Source: Hyalella azteca (Eukaryota; Arthropoda; Malacostraca; Amphipoda; Hyalellidae). Taken from it: a DNA stretch of 64,000 nucleotides. This document shows positions 23,299 to 33,122 of the stretch, piece by piece. The notes under the pieces were generated by a model. That model had not been told where the DNA came from. It saw only the letters and a list, made by a program, of their open reading frames with translations, and did not search any database. Within the stretch, counting starts at the first letter, position 1; every line of letters begins with the position of its first letter. A program made the translations under genes and the position numbers. Location of the stretch: positions 114,769 through 178,768 of the forward strand of contig NW_025938158.1 of NCBI RefSeq assembly GCF_000764305.2. Reading direction: 5' to 3'.

Positions 23299-26200
23299 GT
23301 AAGCTGCGTGAGAAAATTCATTTTATTCATTCAACTACTGCTGAATAATTATCTAATTTTTTATTATACTTTGTCAAGTGCATAGATACTATACAAATAT
23401 TTAATGTAATTCAGAAAAGTATGGGATAAATTTATTTTCTGGCAGCAAATAAGGTACCATACAGTAGTAATTTGAGGTGCTATTGAAGGTAGTAAATGGA
23501 TTAGATATGTGAACCAAGATTCCAGTGAATAAAATCAAATTTAAAAGAAGATAAGTAGCCTAATAATCAGAGTAGTGCACTGCATCCATGTTTCACTTAC
23601 ACTAAGTGTTAAAAAATATATCTCGGTACCTACTCACTGCAGTGAGTGACAGAGAGAGCATTTTCTTGTCGACGAAAATGTGAAGTCATGGACGGACAGA
23701 CAGACAGATGGATGGATGAACATGGCAAGCACAATAGCGCCTATTTTTTTCCATAAATATGAAAATGCACTAAAAAGGGCTCAACAATTTTCAAAATAAT
23801 TCTTTACAATTTCTCTTATGTGTTCAGACCAATGCAGTGCAAATGACACGCAGCCTGGATGAGGGCCAGCATCTGGTGGTGCCCCTGGCATCAGCTGATG
23901 CAGTTGCTGCTGAGCATGATGGCAAGGTTGGTAGATCCTGCATGAAAGCTGCTAGGGAATTAGAATTTGGTATTTTTACCATTTTGTAGTTTTGTTTTTC
24001 AGTTTATAAATGCAGAAGTTAGATTTGTAGGTTATAGTCCATCCTAGTCAGTCCCACATTTGAACCCACAGTGTCAAGGTTTGTTTTAACTTGGTTATTT
24101 GCTTGTTCTTGTGTTTAACATTTAGTGCTTATTCCAAAGTTTTCTTTATTTTGTTATATTCTGTAAAGTTAGATTAATTTATTCATGAGAAGCATTTGTT
24201 CATACTTTCTCTTTCTTTCATTTATTTGTTACTTCAGGTTATTTATTCTTTGTTCTTTTTATTTTGAGAGTTTGAAAATACAGATTAGTTGCAAAGTTGT
24301 GGAATAGGTTTAATTACAAGCCTTTGATGGGGTCCACATAAAAGTGCTATAAGTATGGCTGGCGGAACCCTGGTAACCCCAGCAAAGCTAACACTGGATG
24401 TAGTATGTGCGTGAACTGATTTTGGTAAAGCTACCAATAGATTAAGTATGTGTGTATAGCTTATCTCCATCAAGCTTAGTCAATAAATGATGGGTGCACA
24501 CCATCTATTGATTAAAAAAAATGTGTACCTAGCTTACCAATAGATATTCAACAGGCCATGCTACTGACCTCTAAGGCAGGCTGTGTGGGGCTTATATTTG
24601 ATGATTAACCATGGGAAAATTTGTATTTATCTACTATTAAATGATTTAAATAGTGACCATCCATTGATAGTAATATTTAGTTGATAACATTTCTACATTA
24701 TTTCACTGTAGTTACAATGTAACCAGTGCTGCTAGAGGAGCTAGGTAGTACTCATAAGAACGCACCTAATTTACTCTTTAGAGTAAATAGTTGATATGGC
24801 AGGCTAGTTGGCTATGTTGAGCTATATAGGAGCTGTGGAGGCAGCCTGATTTTATCAAAAAGAATCTAGAAAAAGGTTATATATACTGGAATATAGAAGC
24901 TTTGATAATGCAAGCAAATCCACTTGTATTAGTAGTATATATAATCTATTGGCTTGAAACTAAATTGAATGTGGTTGTAGATCTATTGTCTTGAAACTAA
25001 ATTGAATGTGGTTGTAGATCTATTAACCTGAAACTAAATTGAATGTGGTTGTAGATCTATTAGCCTGAAACTAAATTGAATGTGGTTGTAGATCTATTAG
25101 CTTGAAACTAAATTGAATGTGGTTGTAGATCTATTAGCCTGAAACTAAATTGAATGTGGTTGTAGATCTATTAGCCTGAAACTAAATTTAATGTGGTTGT
25201 AGATCTATTAGCTTGAAACTAAATGGAATGTGGTTGTAGATCTATTGTCTTGAAACTAAATGGAATGTGGTTGTAGATCTATTGTCTTGAAACTAAATTG
25301 AATGTGGTTGTAGGAAGTGGATGCTAAAGAGCTTGTTTTATCCCTATTGTCCTGGGCAGGTAGTGCACGTGTCAGGGGAGCTGGTGACGTCGCCGCCCCT
25401 GCGAGACCTGCTCTATGGCGTCGAGATCGACGCCGTGCGTCTCAAGCGTCGTGTCCAGATGTACCAGTGGATCGAAGACCCCAACGAAGGGTTAGTACCT
25501 CATATTAATAGTTTGAACTTCCTATGAAGGGTTAAAACTCCTCAATGAATGGTTAGAACACAACACAAAGGCTTAGCACTCCAAAGGGTTAATATCAACA
25601 AAAAGGGCATAATACACCCTTACAACACAAAGGCTTAAAGCACAACACAGAGGGCTAGAACTTTCACAAATATTCAGAAAACTCCATGAAGGCTTATAAC
25701 CCTTCTCCCTCCATAAAGGTTATATCCTACTTAATGATATGGCAAATGTTTGGGGTAGGTGCGAGTAACAATCCTCAGAGCGCTAGGACCATGAATGGTC
25801 CTGTCTAGGAACTTAGTAACTGAAATATCACAGGGGTTAGTGGTAGTGTGTTTTTTTTTTTTCTCAATAATAGGTTTTTTGTCACGAATTTTGCGAGGTT
25901 AACATGGTAATGAAGTGAATAGAAAACTGACAAAAAATTAATTAACTTGTTAATTAATGTATAAAATTATTGCGTCATTAATTTCACCTGGCATCTCAAC
26001 TGATCATTTCCTTCAGCAATTACGGAATTGGCTAAGTTTTTATCGCTCAATAAAAAGGTTTACTTTTTTACTTATCATTAAAACTGTAAGGAATTTATTA
26101 TTGACTGCATTTGAAATTATTGCGCAGGCTGGATGTGGAGATTTCTCCCGGTGACGCCTCGCCCCTCCGCCCGCCCGCCCCCTCCTACTCCACCGCTTGG

Positions 26201-28449
26201 AAGGACAAGCTGGTCGACAGCGGTCTCTTCAGCGTGCCATATGGCCACGACAACCCAACGTAAGTGGCGGCCCTCAGCGTGCCATATGGCCACGACAACC
26301 CCACGTAAGTGGCGGCCCTCAGCGTGCCATATGGCCACGACAACCCCACATAAGTGGCGGCCCTCAGCGTGCCATATGGCCACGACAACCCAACGTAAGT
26401 GGCGGCCCTCAGCGTGCCATATGGCCACGACAACCCCACGTAAGTGGCGGCCCTCAGCGTGCCATATGGCCACGACAACCCCACGTAAGTGGCGGCCCTC
26501 AGCGTCATATGGCCACGACAACCCCACGTGAGTGGCGGCCCTCAACGTGCCATATGGCCACGACAACCCCATCTGCTTCCTCATGATCATTTTTTCAACT
26601 AAAATCAGCTATAAAAATCGTTTCAAAATTGATTTTCTTAAGAATAACTTGACAAAAATTCTCTTAATTCAAACCTGTAAAATCAACCAACCTCTGCAGG
26701 TCGTTCCCCCTGCAGTCGGAAATCCAGACGGCGGAGACCGTGAAGATCGGCAACTACTTGCTGTCTTCGGAGATCCTGGAGACCTTCACGAAGTTCGAGC
26801 CGTTCTCAGGGGACGAGGAGCCCAGCGGAGGGGACGTGAAGCTGCACGCGGGCATGTACTACCACACCAGCGACATCTTCAGTCCTCGTGTGGGGGACCT
26901 CAGGGTCCAGTTCTACTACGCCGGCCACGCCAGCACTAGCGTGAGTCTGGTAGTTGTGGTGCTGCTTCAACCCATGTGGTGGTTGTGGTGCTGCTTCAAC
27001 CCATGTGGTGGTTGTGGTGCTGCTTCAACCCATGTGGTGGTTGTGGTGCTGCTTCAACCCATGTGGTGGTTGTGGTGCTGCTTCAACCCATGTGGTGGTT
27101 GTGGTGCTGCTTCAACCCATGTGGCTACTTTAACTTTGTGTTTGGCTACTTTGACCCATATGTTTGTTGTGTTTTACTCTTGGTGAACAAGATGGCCGAG
27201 GTATTATCACTCATACCATTTGATGATAGTAACATATTACACTGGCGTTGATCGCCTATGAGGGGCAGTATAACATTTTTCGATTACGAATTATATATTC
27301 ATTTTTCAACCTTGTACTTCAACTCTAGAGGGTGTCTGCTGGTCAAGTATTTCATGTTAAACTCTCAAAGGAAAATTTCATCATTTTTCATGTTTACAAA
27401 ATGCAAATATGTAATTTTCTGACATTTGAAACATTCTTATTTGTCCTGGTGACTTCCCGTGTAAATGATGTAATGTTTATTTTGCTGTATACATAATTCA
27501 ATACACGTGGGTTGTTACAATTGGATAAACAATGTTATATGCGTGAATATTTTGTCATGTAAGTATATGACTTGCGTTGGTAGCACTCCACGGTTGGCAC
27601 ATTACCCGTATCACGCCCTAAAGTACCCTGGTACCCGCAGTACTCCATCGTTGGTACGCTGGAGGGCTCCACCATCAAGCCGTACCGCAGCTCCGGGGGG
27701 CAGGAGCTCGTGCTGCTGCAGGAGGGCACGCAGGGCGCTGACGCGGTGCTGGCGACCCACCATAAACGTGCCTCACGTGCCGCGTGGGGCCTTAGACTCG
27801 TGGCCTTCACCCTCCTCTGCGCCGCCGTCGCCCTCCTGCTGCCCCTCCTCCAGGTTCTTGGTGGGTATCATGCCCTCCTGCTGCCCCTCCTCCAGGTTCT
27901 TGGTGGGTGTCATGCCCTCCTGCTGCCCCTCCTCCAGGTTCTTGGTGGGTGTCATGCCCTCCTGCTGCCCCTCCTCCAGGATCTTGGTGGGTGTCATGCC
28001 CTCCTCCAGGTTTCTGTAAGGTGTCGTGTCCTGACTAGGTACCTTATAATGAAATTTATTACGAATTTACCGAATGAAATCGTATGTATTTCTAATGTAG
28101 TTTAGACCTTGTTTCTGGTAAATAATCTTCATAACTTGTACCTCTTTTGTACCATTAGTTCATTGACAGCTTGAGTGTTCTCTGAGTGTTCACTGTCCAC
28201 ATGTCTGACCAAACATCGCTACCTTGGTGAGGTTTGTGAACTTGACTCACTAAGTCCCCGGTGTGTGCAGCGTGCGCGTGTGGTCTACCTCGTGACACCG
28301 GCGGGGGGTCGGGAGGCCGCCTGACGGTGAGCCTCGCGGCGACGCTGAACCTGGCGGTGGTGGCGGGGTGTTGGTGTCTCGACCGCCCCCTGCTGGCCCT
28401 GATGCTTGGGGTGCTGGCTCTCTACCCCCCCGTCAAGTGGGGGTGGTGA
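23200..28449 (+). CDS. TMEM43: Transmembrane protein 43 (LUMA), seven exons, N-terminal exon not found
   Basis: A four-pass membrane protein of the endoplasmic reticulum and inner nuclear envelope that binds lamins and emerin. The exons are 23200-23298, 23828-23926, 25360-25490, 26128-26259, 26700-26940, 27641-27860 and 28271-28449. They total 1101 nt (366 residues plus stop), with all phases consistent. Family landmarks appear in order: first membrane helix ending LLVWNE, SLDEGQHLVVPL, the GELVTS and RVQMYQWIED segment, YSTAWKDKLVDS, GHDNPTSFP, VKIGNYLLSS, YYHTSD and VGDLRVQFYYAG, TWGLR-like RAAWGLR before helix 2, and hydrophobic C-terminal helices. Vertebrate TMEM43 is about 400 residues, so roughly 30 N-terminal residues are missing. 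Minisatellites overlap or abut four of the splice sites and the 3' UTR. The loop between helices 2 and 3 is poorly conserved. Confidence 0.92.
23625..23778 (-). mobile_element. (CCGT)n dispersed element in TMEM43 intron
   Basis: CTCACTGCAGTGAGTGACAG at the left, GTCGACGAAAA, a (GGAC/GACA)n tract, CATGGCAAGCACAATAG, and GAAAATGCACTAAAAA at the right. It is the same family as 12750-12905 but more diverged. Confidence 0.75.
23828..23926 (+). CDS. TMEM43: TMEM43 exon 2 of those found
   Basis: Acceptor TGTGTTCAG, donor GTTGGT. Phase 0 at both ends. It encodes TNAVQMTRSLDEGQHLVVPL and continues to EHDGK, matching the family's conserved segment after helix 1. Confidence 0.88.
24328..24400. repeat. 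Short dispersed repeat
   Basis: TGGGGTCCACATAAAAGTGC, then CTATAAGTATGGCT, aligns with 9028-9100 (TGGGGTTCACGAAGCAGAGC, then TATGAGTATGGCT). Probably a SINE-type fragment. Confidence 0.5.
24944..25313. repeat. 37-bp minisatellite, 10 copies, ahead of a TMEM43 acceptor
   Basis: The unit contains TGAAACTAAATTGAATGTGG and TTGTAGATCTATT with a 37-bp period. It ends 46 bp before the exon at 25360, so it may overlap the branch-point region. Confidence 0.95.
25360..25490 (+). CDS. TMEM43: TMEM43 exon: conserved lumenal core 1
   Basis: Acceptor CCTGGGCAG and donor GTTAGT at 25491. It encodes VVHVSGELVTSPPL, YGVEIDAVRLKRRVQMYQWI and EDPNE, the most conserved block of the family. The exon is GC-rich compared with its AT-rich surroundings. 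Confidence 0.93.
26128..26259 (+). CDS. TMEM43: TMEM43 exon with tandemly copied 3' border
   Basis: Acceptor TTGCGCAG. It encodes LDVEISPGDASPL, then YSTAWKDKLVDSGLFSVPYG and HDNPT. The authentic donor GTAAGT (26260) gives phase 2, which joins ACG-TCG-TTC at 26700. The last 30 nt of the exon plus the first 15 nt of the intron form the unit of the array at 26230-26570. Confidence 0.9.
26230..26570. repeat. 45-bp minisatellite copying a TMEM43 exon/intron border, about 8 copies
   Basis: Each unit carries the 3' end of the exon (CAGCGTGCCATATGGCCACG and the following Pro-Thr codons), then the donor and GGCGGCCCT. GTAAGT occurs at 26260, 26305, 26395, 26440 and 26485. It is ATAAGT at 26350 and GTGAGT at 26528. 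The last copy has no donor. Reading past the first donor gives ACG TAA, so only the first site preserves the protein. Confidence 0.95.
26700..26940 (+). CDS. TMEM43: TMEM43 exon: lumenal core 2
   Basis: Acceptor CCTCTGCAG, donor GTGAGT at 26941. It encodes SFPLQSEIQTAETVKIGNYL, LSSEILETF, GMYYHTSDIF and VGDLRVQFYYAG. This matches the family's V-x-I-G-x-x-x-L-S and Y-x-x-x ... GDLRVxFxYAG motifs. Confidence 0.93.
26952..27122. repeat. 29-bp minisatellite starting beside a TMEM43 donor, about 6 copies
   Basis: ATGTGGTGGTTGTGGTGCTG with a TTCAACCC tail repeats at 26974, 27003, 27032, 27061, 27090 and 27119. The array begins about 11 bp after the 5' splice site. Confidence 0.95.
27641..27860 (+). 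CDS. TMEM43: TMEM43 exon: helix 2, with tandemly copied 3' border
   Basis: Acceptor GTACCCGCAG. It encodes YSIVGTLEGSTIKPYRSSGG, QELVLLQEGT, RAAWGLRLVAFTLLCAAVAL and LLPLLQVL. GTGGGT at 27861 leaves phase 1, which fits the next exon. Three further copies of the same donor lie in frame at 27903, 27945 and 27987. Confidence 0.85.
27830..28012. repeat. 42-bp minisatellite copying the border of the helix-2 exon, about 4.4 copies
   Basis: The unit contains GCCCTCCTGCTGCCCCTCCT, CCAGGTTCTTG and the donor GTGGGT. It is 14 codons long and stays open in the TMEM43 frame. Use of later donors would lengthen the hydrophobic stretch by 14 residues per copy. A different donor, GTAAGG at 28016, would be out of phase. 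Confidence 0.93.
28271..28449 (+). CDS. TMEM43: TMEM43 last exon: C-terminal helices and stop
   Basis: Acceptor GTGTGTGCAG. It encodes GGRLTVSLAATLNLAVVAGC, then a short RPLLALMLGVLALYPP helix, stopping at TGA 28447-28449. The sequence aligns with the vertebrate T-S-L-T-L-L ... RPL-A-L segment. The piece before it (ACGLPRDTGGGSGG) lacks the usual loop motif between helices 2 and 3. Confidence 0.85.
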
Positions 28450-28455
28450 GGAGGC

Positions 28456-28640
28456 ACCCTCATCCAAGCAGCTACCCTCATCCAAGCAGCTACCCTCATC
28501 CAAGCTGCTACCCTCATCCAAGCTGCTACCCTCATCCAAGCAGCTACCCTCATTCAAGCAGCTACCCTCATCCAAGCTGCTACCCTCATCCAGGCAGCTA
28601 CCCTCATCCAGGCAGCTACCCTCATCCAGGCCGCTTTACC
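28456..28640. repeat. 18-bp minisatellite in the TMEM43 3' UTR, about 10 copies
   Basis: ACCCTCATCCAAGCAGCT repeats directly after the stop codon with A/T and A/G variants. Open frames across it are produced by the repeat. Confidence 0.95.
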
Positions 28641-29580
28641 CTCATCGCTGAATCAACTCACGTGTTCACGTTTGGTCGCCTTATTCACCTCCCACTCCTA
28701 GTTTTGTCCTCGCGCCAATGATGGAAGTAAATCTTTGATTATCCATGCCGATCTCATCTTATTCTTAGTATCAAATGAGGGCTTTTACACATTCGTTGTT
28801 TTATATAGTAATTAAAAATAGTAATTAAAAGAAGAAATATACTAGTCATACGTTATTCATGATGCTGTTTACTATTCATTACGTTAATCTTGATGCTGTT
28901 CACTAGTCATTATTTAATCATGATGCTTTTTATTAGTCATTACCGTAATTATTACTTAGAACTCATCTGATGATGCATTCCAGTGTTTAAATTGTATCCG
29001 CTATCGTGACCGAATGATTGAGATTACTAAGTTTGGAGCAGTGAGTTGCGGGTTTGGACCCGCAGCTAGCTGTGGAGCTTGTGTGATGCCAAAAATGAGT
29101 AACCGGCCAGGCAGGCCTAATCTTCAACACCAACCCCGCATTCATATTTTTCATTTTTTATTATAAACGCATTCTTTATAACTCGTACCAAATATGTAAT
29201 CTGCACGAATTTCTTCAATACTTTTTCTCTCAGGCAAACTAAAACTGATGTATAATTTGCATCTAAGCAATAAGGTATTTCTGTGTCATAATTCATAACA
29301 ATTTTAAGTACAAGTTCATTCCTAGTCAAAACGTCTAGATGCTTTTAATTGTGATATTTATACAAATGCATTAGTTTTTGATGAGCTCTTGTCTTATTTA
29401 ATAGTTATGATAGTTTAAAGTCGCACCTATGTTCATCATGCTGCGAGGTCGTCGTTGACTAATCGATCTCTAGTTCTTTGTTATTAATGAGTTTTATAGA
29501 GCTTGCACGTAAGTTCCTTATCAATTTCAGTGTTTACTGTAATTTGTAGTCGATCAACATCGTGCATATTTTATAGCCCC
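28641..29580. other. TMEM43 3' region and intergenic
   Basis: No AATAAA was found close to the stop codon; ATTAAA occurs at about 28812. ATTCATGATGCTGTTTACTA-type words repeat loosely at 28850-28940. A tRNA-like SINE fragment lies at 29000-29065. Confidence 0.4.
29000..29065 (+). mobile_element. tRNA-like SINE fragment, second copy
   Basis: GTGACCGAATGATTGAGA aligns with the A-box region of the minus-strand SINE at 11606-11690. GCGGGTTTGGACCCGC aligns with its B box. The B box has lost the TTCGA core, so the copy is old. Confidence 0.42.
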
Positions 29581-29584
29581 TATA

Positions 29585-29650
29585 ACAGCGCTTCCCAACC
29601 TGGGAGTTATCAATTCCTGGGGTAAATTAACTCTTAGGGTAAAAACTATT
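29585..29650 (+). mobile_element. Possible hAT-type MITE end
   Basis: CAGCGCTTCCCAACCTGGGA resembles the terminal repeats of many hAT MITEs (CAG-x-G-x-TTC-x-CAACCTGGG). The matching opposite end was not found. Confidence 0.3.
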
Positions 29651-29960
29651 TTTCTTGTAATTCACCTGTACGTAGAATTATTCCAACCCTTGTAGATATA
29701 TCCTCTTGGGAGTAACTTTGTCTTTGAGGTACCTCATTCAACTCTTATGGTAATTAACCTCATCAACTCATGGGTACTTTATTTCTCTCGTTCTCTGTGA
29801 TAATGGTGGAGTGATGGTATATTCTATCTGCCCACAGAGGGAAGGAGGAACGTTTGAGCGAGGTGTCGGTGGTAGGACATCACATACTTATTCAGTTCTT
29901 GTGGCATAATACGCTTAATAGCACGTATATTGAAGCATATATATGTAGCACGTATATCCA

Positions 29961-30188
29961 CGCGACATTTATTCTCGCTTCAAATCGCCGACATGTGGAA
30001 CAGCCTCCCCAATGACATCGTTGGCGCTCCAAGTATGAACGCGTTTCAAGAACAGACTAGATAAAGCTATGGAAAAATTATGTTCAGATTTGAAATGCCT
30101 AGCTCCTTATCGAACCCGGTGGAAGTCTAGTAGCTACTTCAAACTATCGTCAGTCATGAAAAGATCCGGTCAAATGACACGATTTTAG
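29961..30188 (+). pseudogene. LINE reverse-transcriptase C-terminal remnant
   Basis: One frame reads DMWNSLPNDIVGAPSMNAF and a second continues FKNRLDKAMEKL, ending at TAG 30186-30188. W-N-x-L-P-x-x-[IV]-V-x-A-x-S-x-N-x-F-K-x-x-L-D is the standard tail of non-LTR retrotransposon RT proteins. The single frameshift near 30048 and the absence of the rest of the RT make it a dead 5'-truncated copy. Confidence 0.75.
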
Positions 30189-30264
30189 ATCTTGTGTGAA
30201 CAAGGCACGAAAAGTAGGAATCGGCAACAGGCCACATCAGACCTACTATTCAGCGCCGACATCG

Positions 30265-30510
30265 CTATGTTATGTTATGTTAAGCTGAATAATACGTATA
30301 TTGAGGCATGTTCATGATGTTATGCTGAATAACGTGCATATTGAAGCTTGTTATGCTAAACAGCATGTTTATATTGTGGCATGTTATGCTGCATAAAATG
30401 TATACCGGTATTGTGGCATTTAATGCTGAATAACGTGTATGTTGAGGCATGTTATGCTGCATAACGTGCGTATTGTGGCATGTTATGCTGCATAAAATTT
30501 GAATTGTGGC
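30265..30510. repeat. Degenerate 30-bp minisatellite, about 8 copies
   Basis: TTATGCTGAATAACGTG / TATTGTGGCATG units with substitutions. The minus-strand frame of His/Met/Gln-rich residues comes from this array. A related word lies upstream at 29905-29950. Confidence 0.85.
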
Positions 30511-31990
30511 ATGTTACATTTGTTACGCTACGTAATATGTTGAAATTGTTTAGGAGCCATCGGTCCAGGGTAATATTCATTGACAAGCGTCTTCTTGCTT
30601 TCCTGCATCATTCCTTTAATCCATCAGGTTCCTACTTCTATTTATTTGCCGTGAATGTTCTAACGACGTTAAGATTACGATATATTATGTCCTATTAAAA
30701 TATGAAATATAAGTCACAATTCGTTCTATGACAATCTTTACTTTCCTCGACTTAGTCATTCCTTCAAAATGCTGTTGCGGCTTGCCTCGAGATGGTCTCA
30801 GAATATCCATGTGTTCTCAAAATTCTGGGTAGTTTGGAACTTCGTATTTTAAATGGCAGAGCTACATAAAATTGCAAATAAAATGGCCTTTCGATTTCCT
30901 TATCCAATACTTTATTGCCAAATGCCAAGATAGCGTAGTGGCCTATTTGCTGACAAGCTATTGCATGACTATTTAATTATTGCATGGCCCTTTAACAAAG
31001 CAATTGTAGTTCATTTGTTTGTCAACGGCACCACTAGTCCTATCTAACATTACGGATTTCCGTTGTGTGCCTGCGTATGTTACTGTTACCCACGCTCCTG
31101 CATTGTGGGCACTTGCGCATGCGCCGCGCGTGTCTGCCACAGGTACGACGAGACCTGCAGACTACGTGATGGTTTTTCGCAAGTTAGAAAAGCTTGGAAA
31201 ATGAGCTCATAAAGAACTGAGGGTTGTTTATCTTGAATTAAATTCCATTGTGAAGCTAAATTAAAAATTTAAATAAGCCTTACAACTGAGCTAAAATTTC
31301 ATATCAGCTGTTAGTCTCAGTTAAATAAATTTATGACGTAGATTTTAATATTGAGATTTGAAGTCCCGGAAACTTTTCTTTAAAATTTCATAATCAATAG
31401 CTTACTTGATTTTGGTTGCTTATTTTACGAATATTTAAATTCTTGGCATCGTTGAGACTGGAATCAAGCCTTCATTGCACGGGCGAAAACGGATGAAAAA
31501 TCTGACATGGGAGCATCAAAAGACATTCGCACCGCGGACAACGCGAGCGCATCGCTTCTCCTAAAGCTCTGACTAGTCGGGTGCCAGTCACGTACTCGTA
31601 CTGTAGCAAGATGCCACTATCGTTTGCATAAATTGCTGAAGAAATTTCGTCATTGACATGACATAATGAGTTTCGTATCATAAAGCTCTTTAAATTGTTA
31701 TAAATGGAATAGAAAATTGAATTGTCAGTCATAATATATCTGATATTATTATGAATAGTACTCATGAATTAAGAAATTAATTTTTCTTCGAAAATGTTTC
31801 CCTTGCAAAGAACATTTTTTGAAAAGTAGCCGGACAGGCGAGAGCACCGGGTATCCGAATGCAATTGCCAAGCAAGGGTTAAAGTCAGGCCAAATGACGG
31901 TTACACTATCAGCTTTACTTTCTACACGTGACGCTTACTACAGAAATTCAAAACAGAACTCAATGAACCTAAGGGAATCGTAGTATGAGC
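30511..31990. other. Intergenic upstream of the CDK inhibitor
   Basis: No supported gene. A 97-codon minus-strand frame (31765-31472) and a 61-codon plus frame (31019-31204) show no motifs or splice context. Confidence 0.4.
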
Positions 31991-31999
31991 TTGTGCACG

Positions 32000-32043
32000 A
32001 TTGGTCGAGGCTGTGATTTGCGACATTCTCATTGGTTGACTCA
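32000..32043 (+). promoter_or_regulatory. Paired CCAAT boxes and an AP-1 site upstream of the CDK inhibitor
   Basis: ATTGG (inverted CCAAT) occurs at 32000 and 32031, 31 bp apart, with TGACTCA at 32037-32043. A further CCAAT lies at about 32183. Paired CCAAT boxes about 30 bp apart are typical of NF-Y-controlled cell-cycle promoters. The transcription start is not established. Confidence 0.35.
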
Positions 32044-32631
32044 TGATGCCTTCACCAAAGTCAACATTGATCAAAAACTTCATCTCTTCTCCAAATGAAT
32101 TTTTTTATTAACTTAATATGATGAAAAAAACTTCTACCGTACAATATTCTTTACATCTTATGTTATTGTGATAGGCAATAACCAATGATATTGTAAATAG
32201 GATAAAAATTTCAAGTTGAGCCGAGCGAACTTCACTGAGAATTGTTGCTGTTTCTTTTCTATTCCAAATGCCTTCAGTTCGTCTTCGGCGGTCGTGAGGG
32301 AAGGTGTGTCAATCGCACGCTCCGCCATCTCATCTCTCGCTCACATAATCTGTATTCCTCTCAATTGCAATTTTCAACGCAAAATAATAGGAGTGCAGAA
32401 AAACCTGAACAGTGTCAAACAATATATACTATCAGTTTATCCGACTTTATTTTGTTTCTTGCATCCAGTGACTTGTGACGTATGTGTTCTGAACCGAGAT
32501 TGGTTGGCTAGGGTAGCAACTTGTTGAGAAGCTACAAAAAAAATCCCGAAAAATATCAATAGTAGGCTTGCAAACGAGTGCCGTACTTCGCCACGTCCGC
32601 ATTAAAAACTAGTGACACTTACTATCGGTGA

Positions 32632-32640
32632 TATAAAAAG
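32632..32640 (+). promoter_or_regulatory. Possible TATA box of the CDK inhibitor
   Basis: TATAAAAAG lies 483-491 bp before the start codon. No clear initiator was seen at the expected distance, so this is weak. Confidence 0.25.
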
Positions 32641-33122
32641 GAAGTGCTTTTTTAAGTTTCTATTAATTGAAAAACTAAAATAATTATTCCGAAGTGAAGT
32701 ACTGTGACTCAGTGTTTAATCGTTGCAGCGGCTTGAGGCCCTCATGACCGCGCATATATCTTACATCTTCCTCAATAGTGTCATCAAACTGACTTTTATT
32801 GGAGTGTCTTCAGGTCATGAGATGTATTATATAATTCATTTCTTCATGTTTCATCGATGGTACTGTTTCTAGTGACTGCAAGAAATAACTACAACCAGGA
32901 AGAATTTTGCCCAAGTGAAATCATTTTTCTATCAAGTTTTATTTATTATTCATGAGGAAATTCGGCTTCACATTCAACGCGCGATATTATTTTCTCCAAG
33001 ACTCTGTTATTTCACTAGCAGAATCATAAATGCAGTAATACGAAGATTTTTTTATAAGTTGCTAAAATACATATGAGAGAAAGCTCAAGAAAGGGGAAGA
33101 CTAGCTGAAGTAAACAAGCAAA

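Noticed and set aside
26117..26590. Frames of 107-157 codons on both strands across the 45-bp array
   Set aside because: They are shadows of the repeated TMEM43 border. The authentic exon is defined by family similarity and phase.
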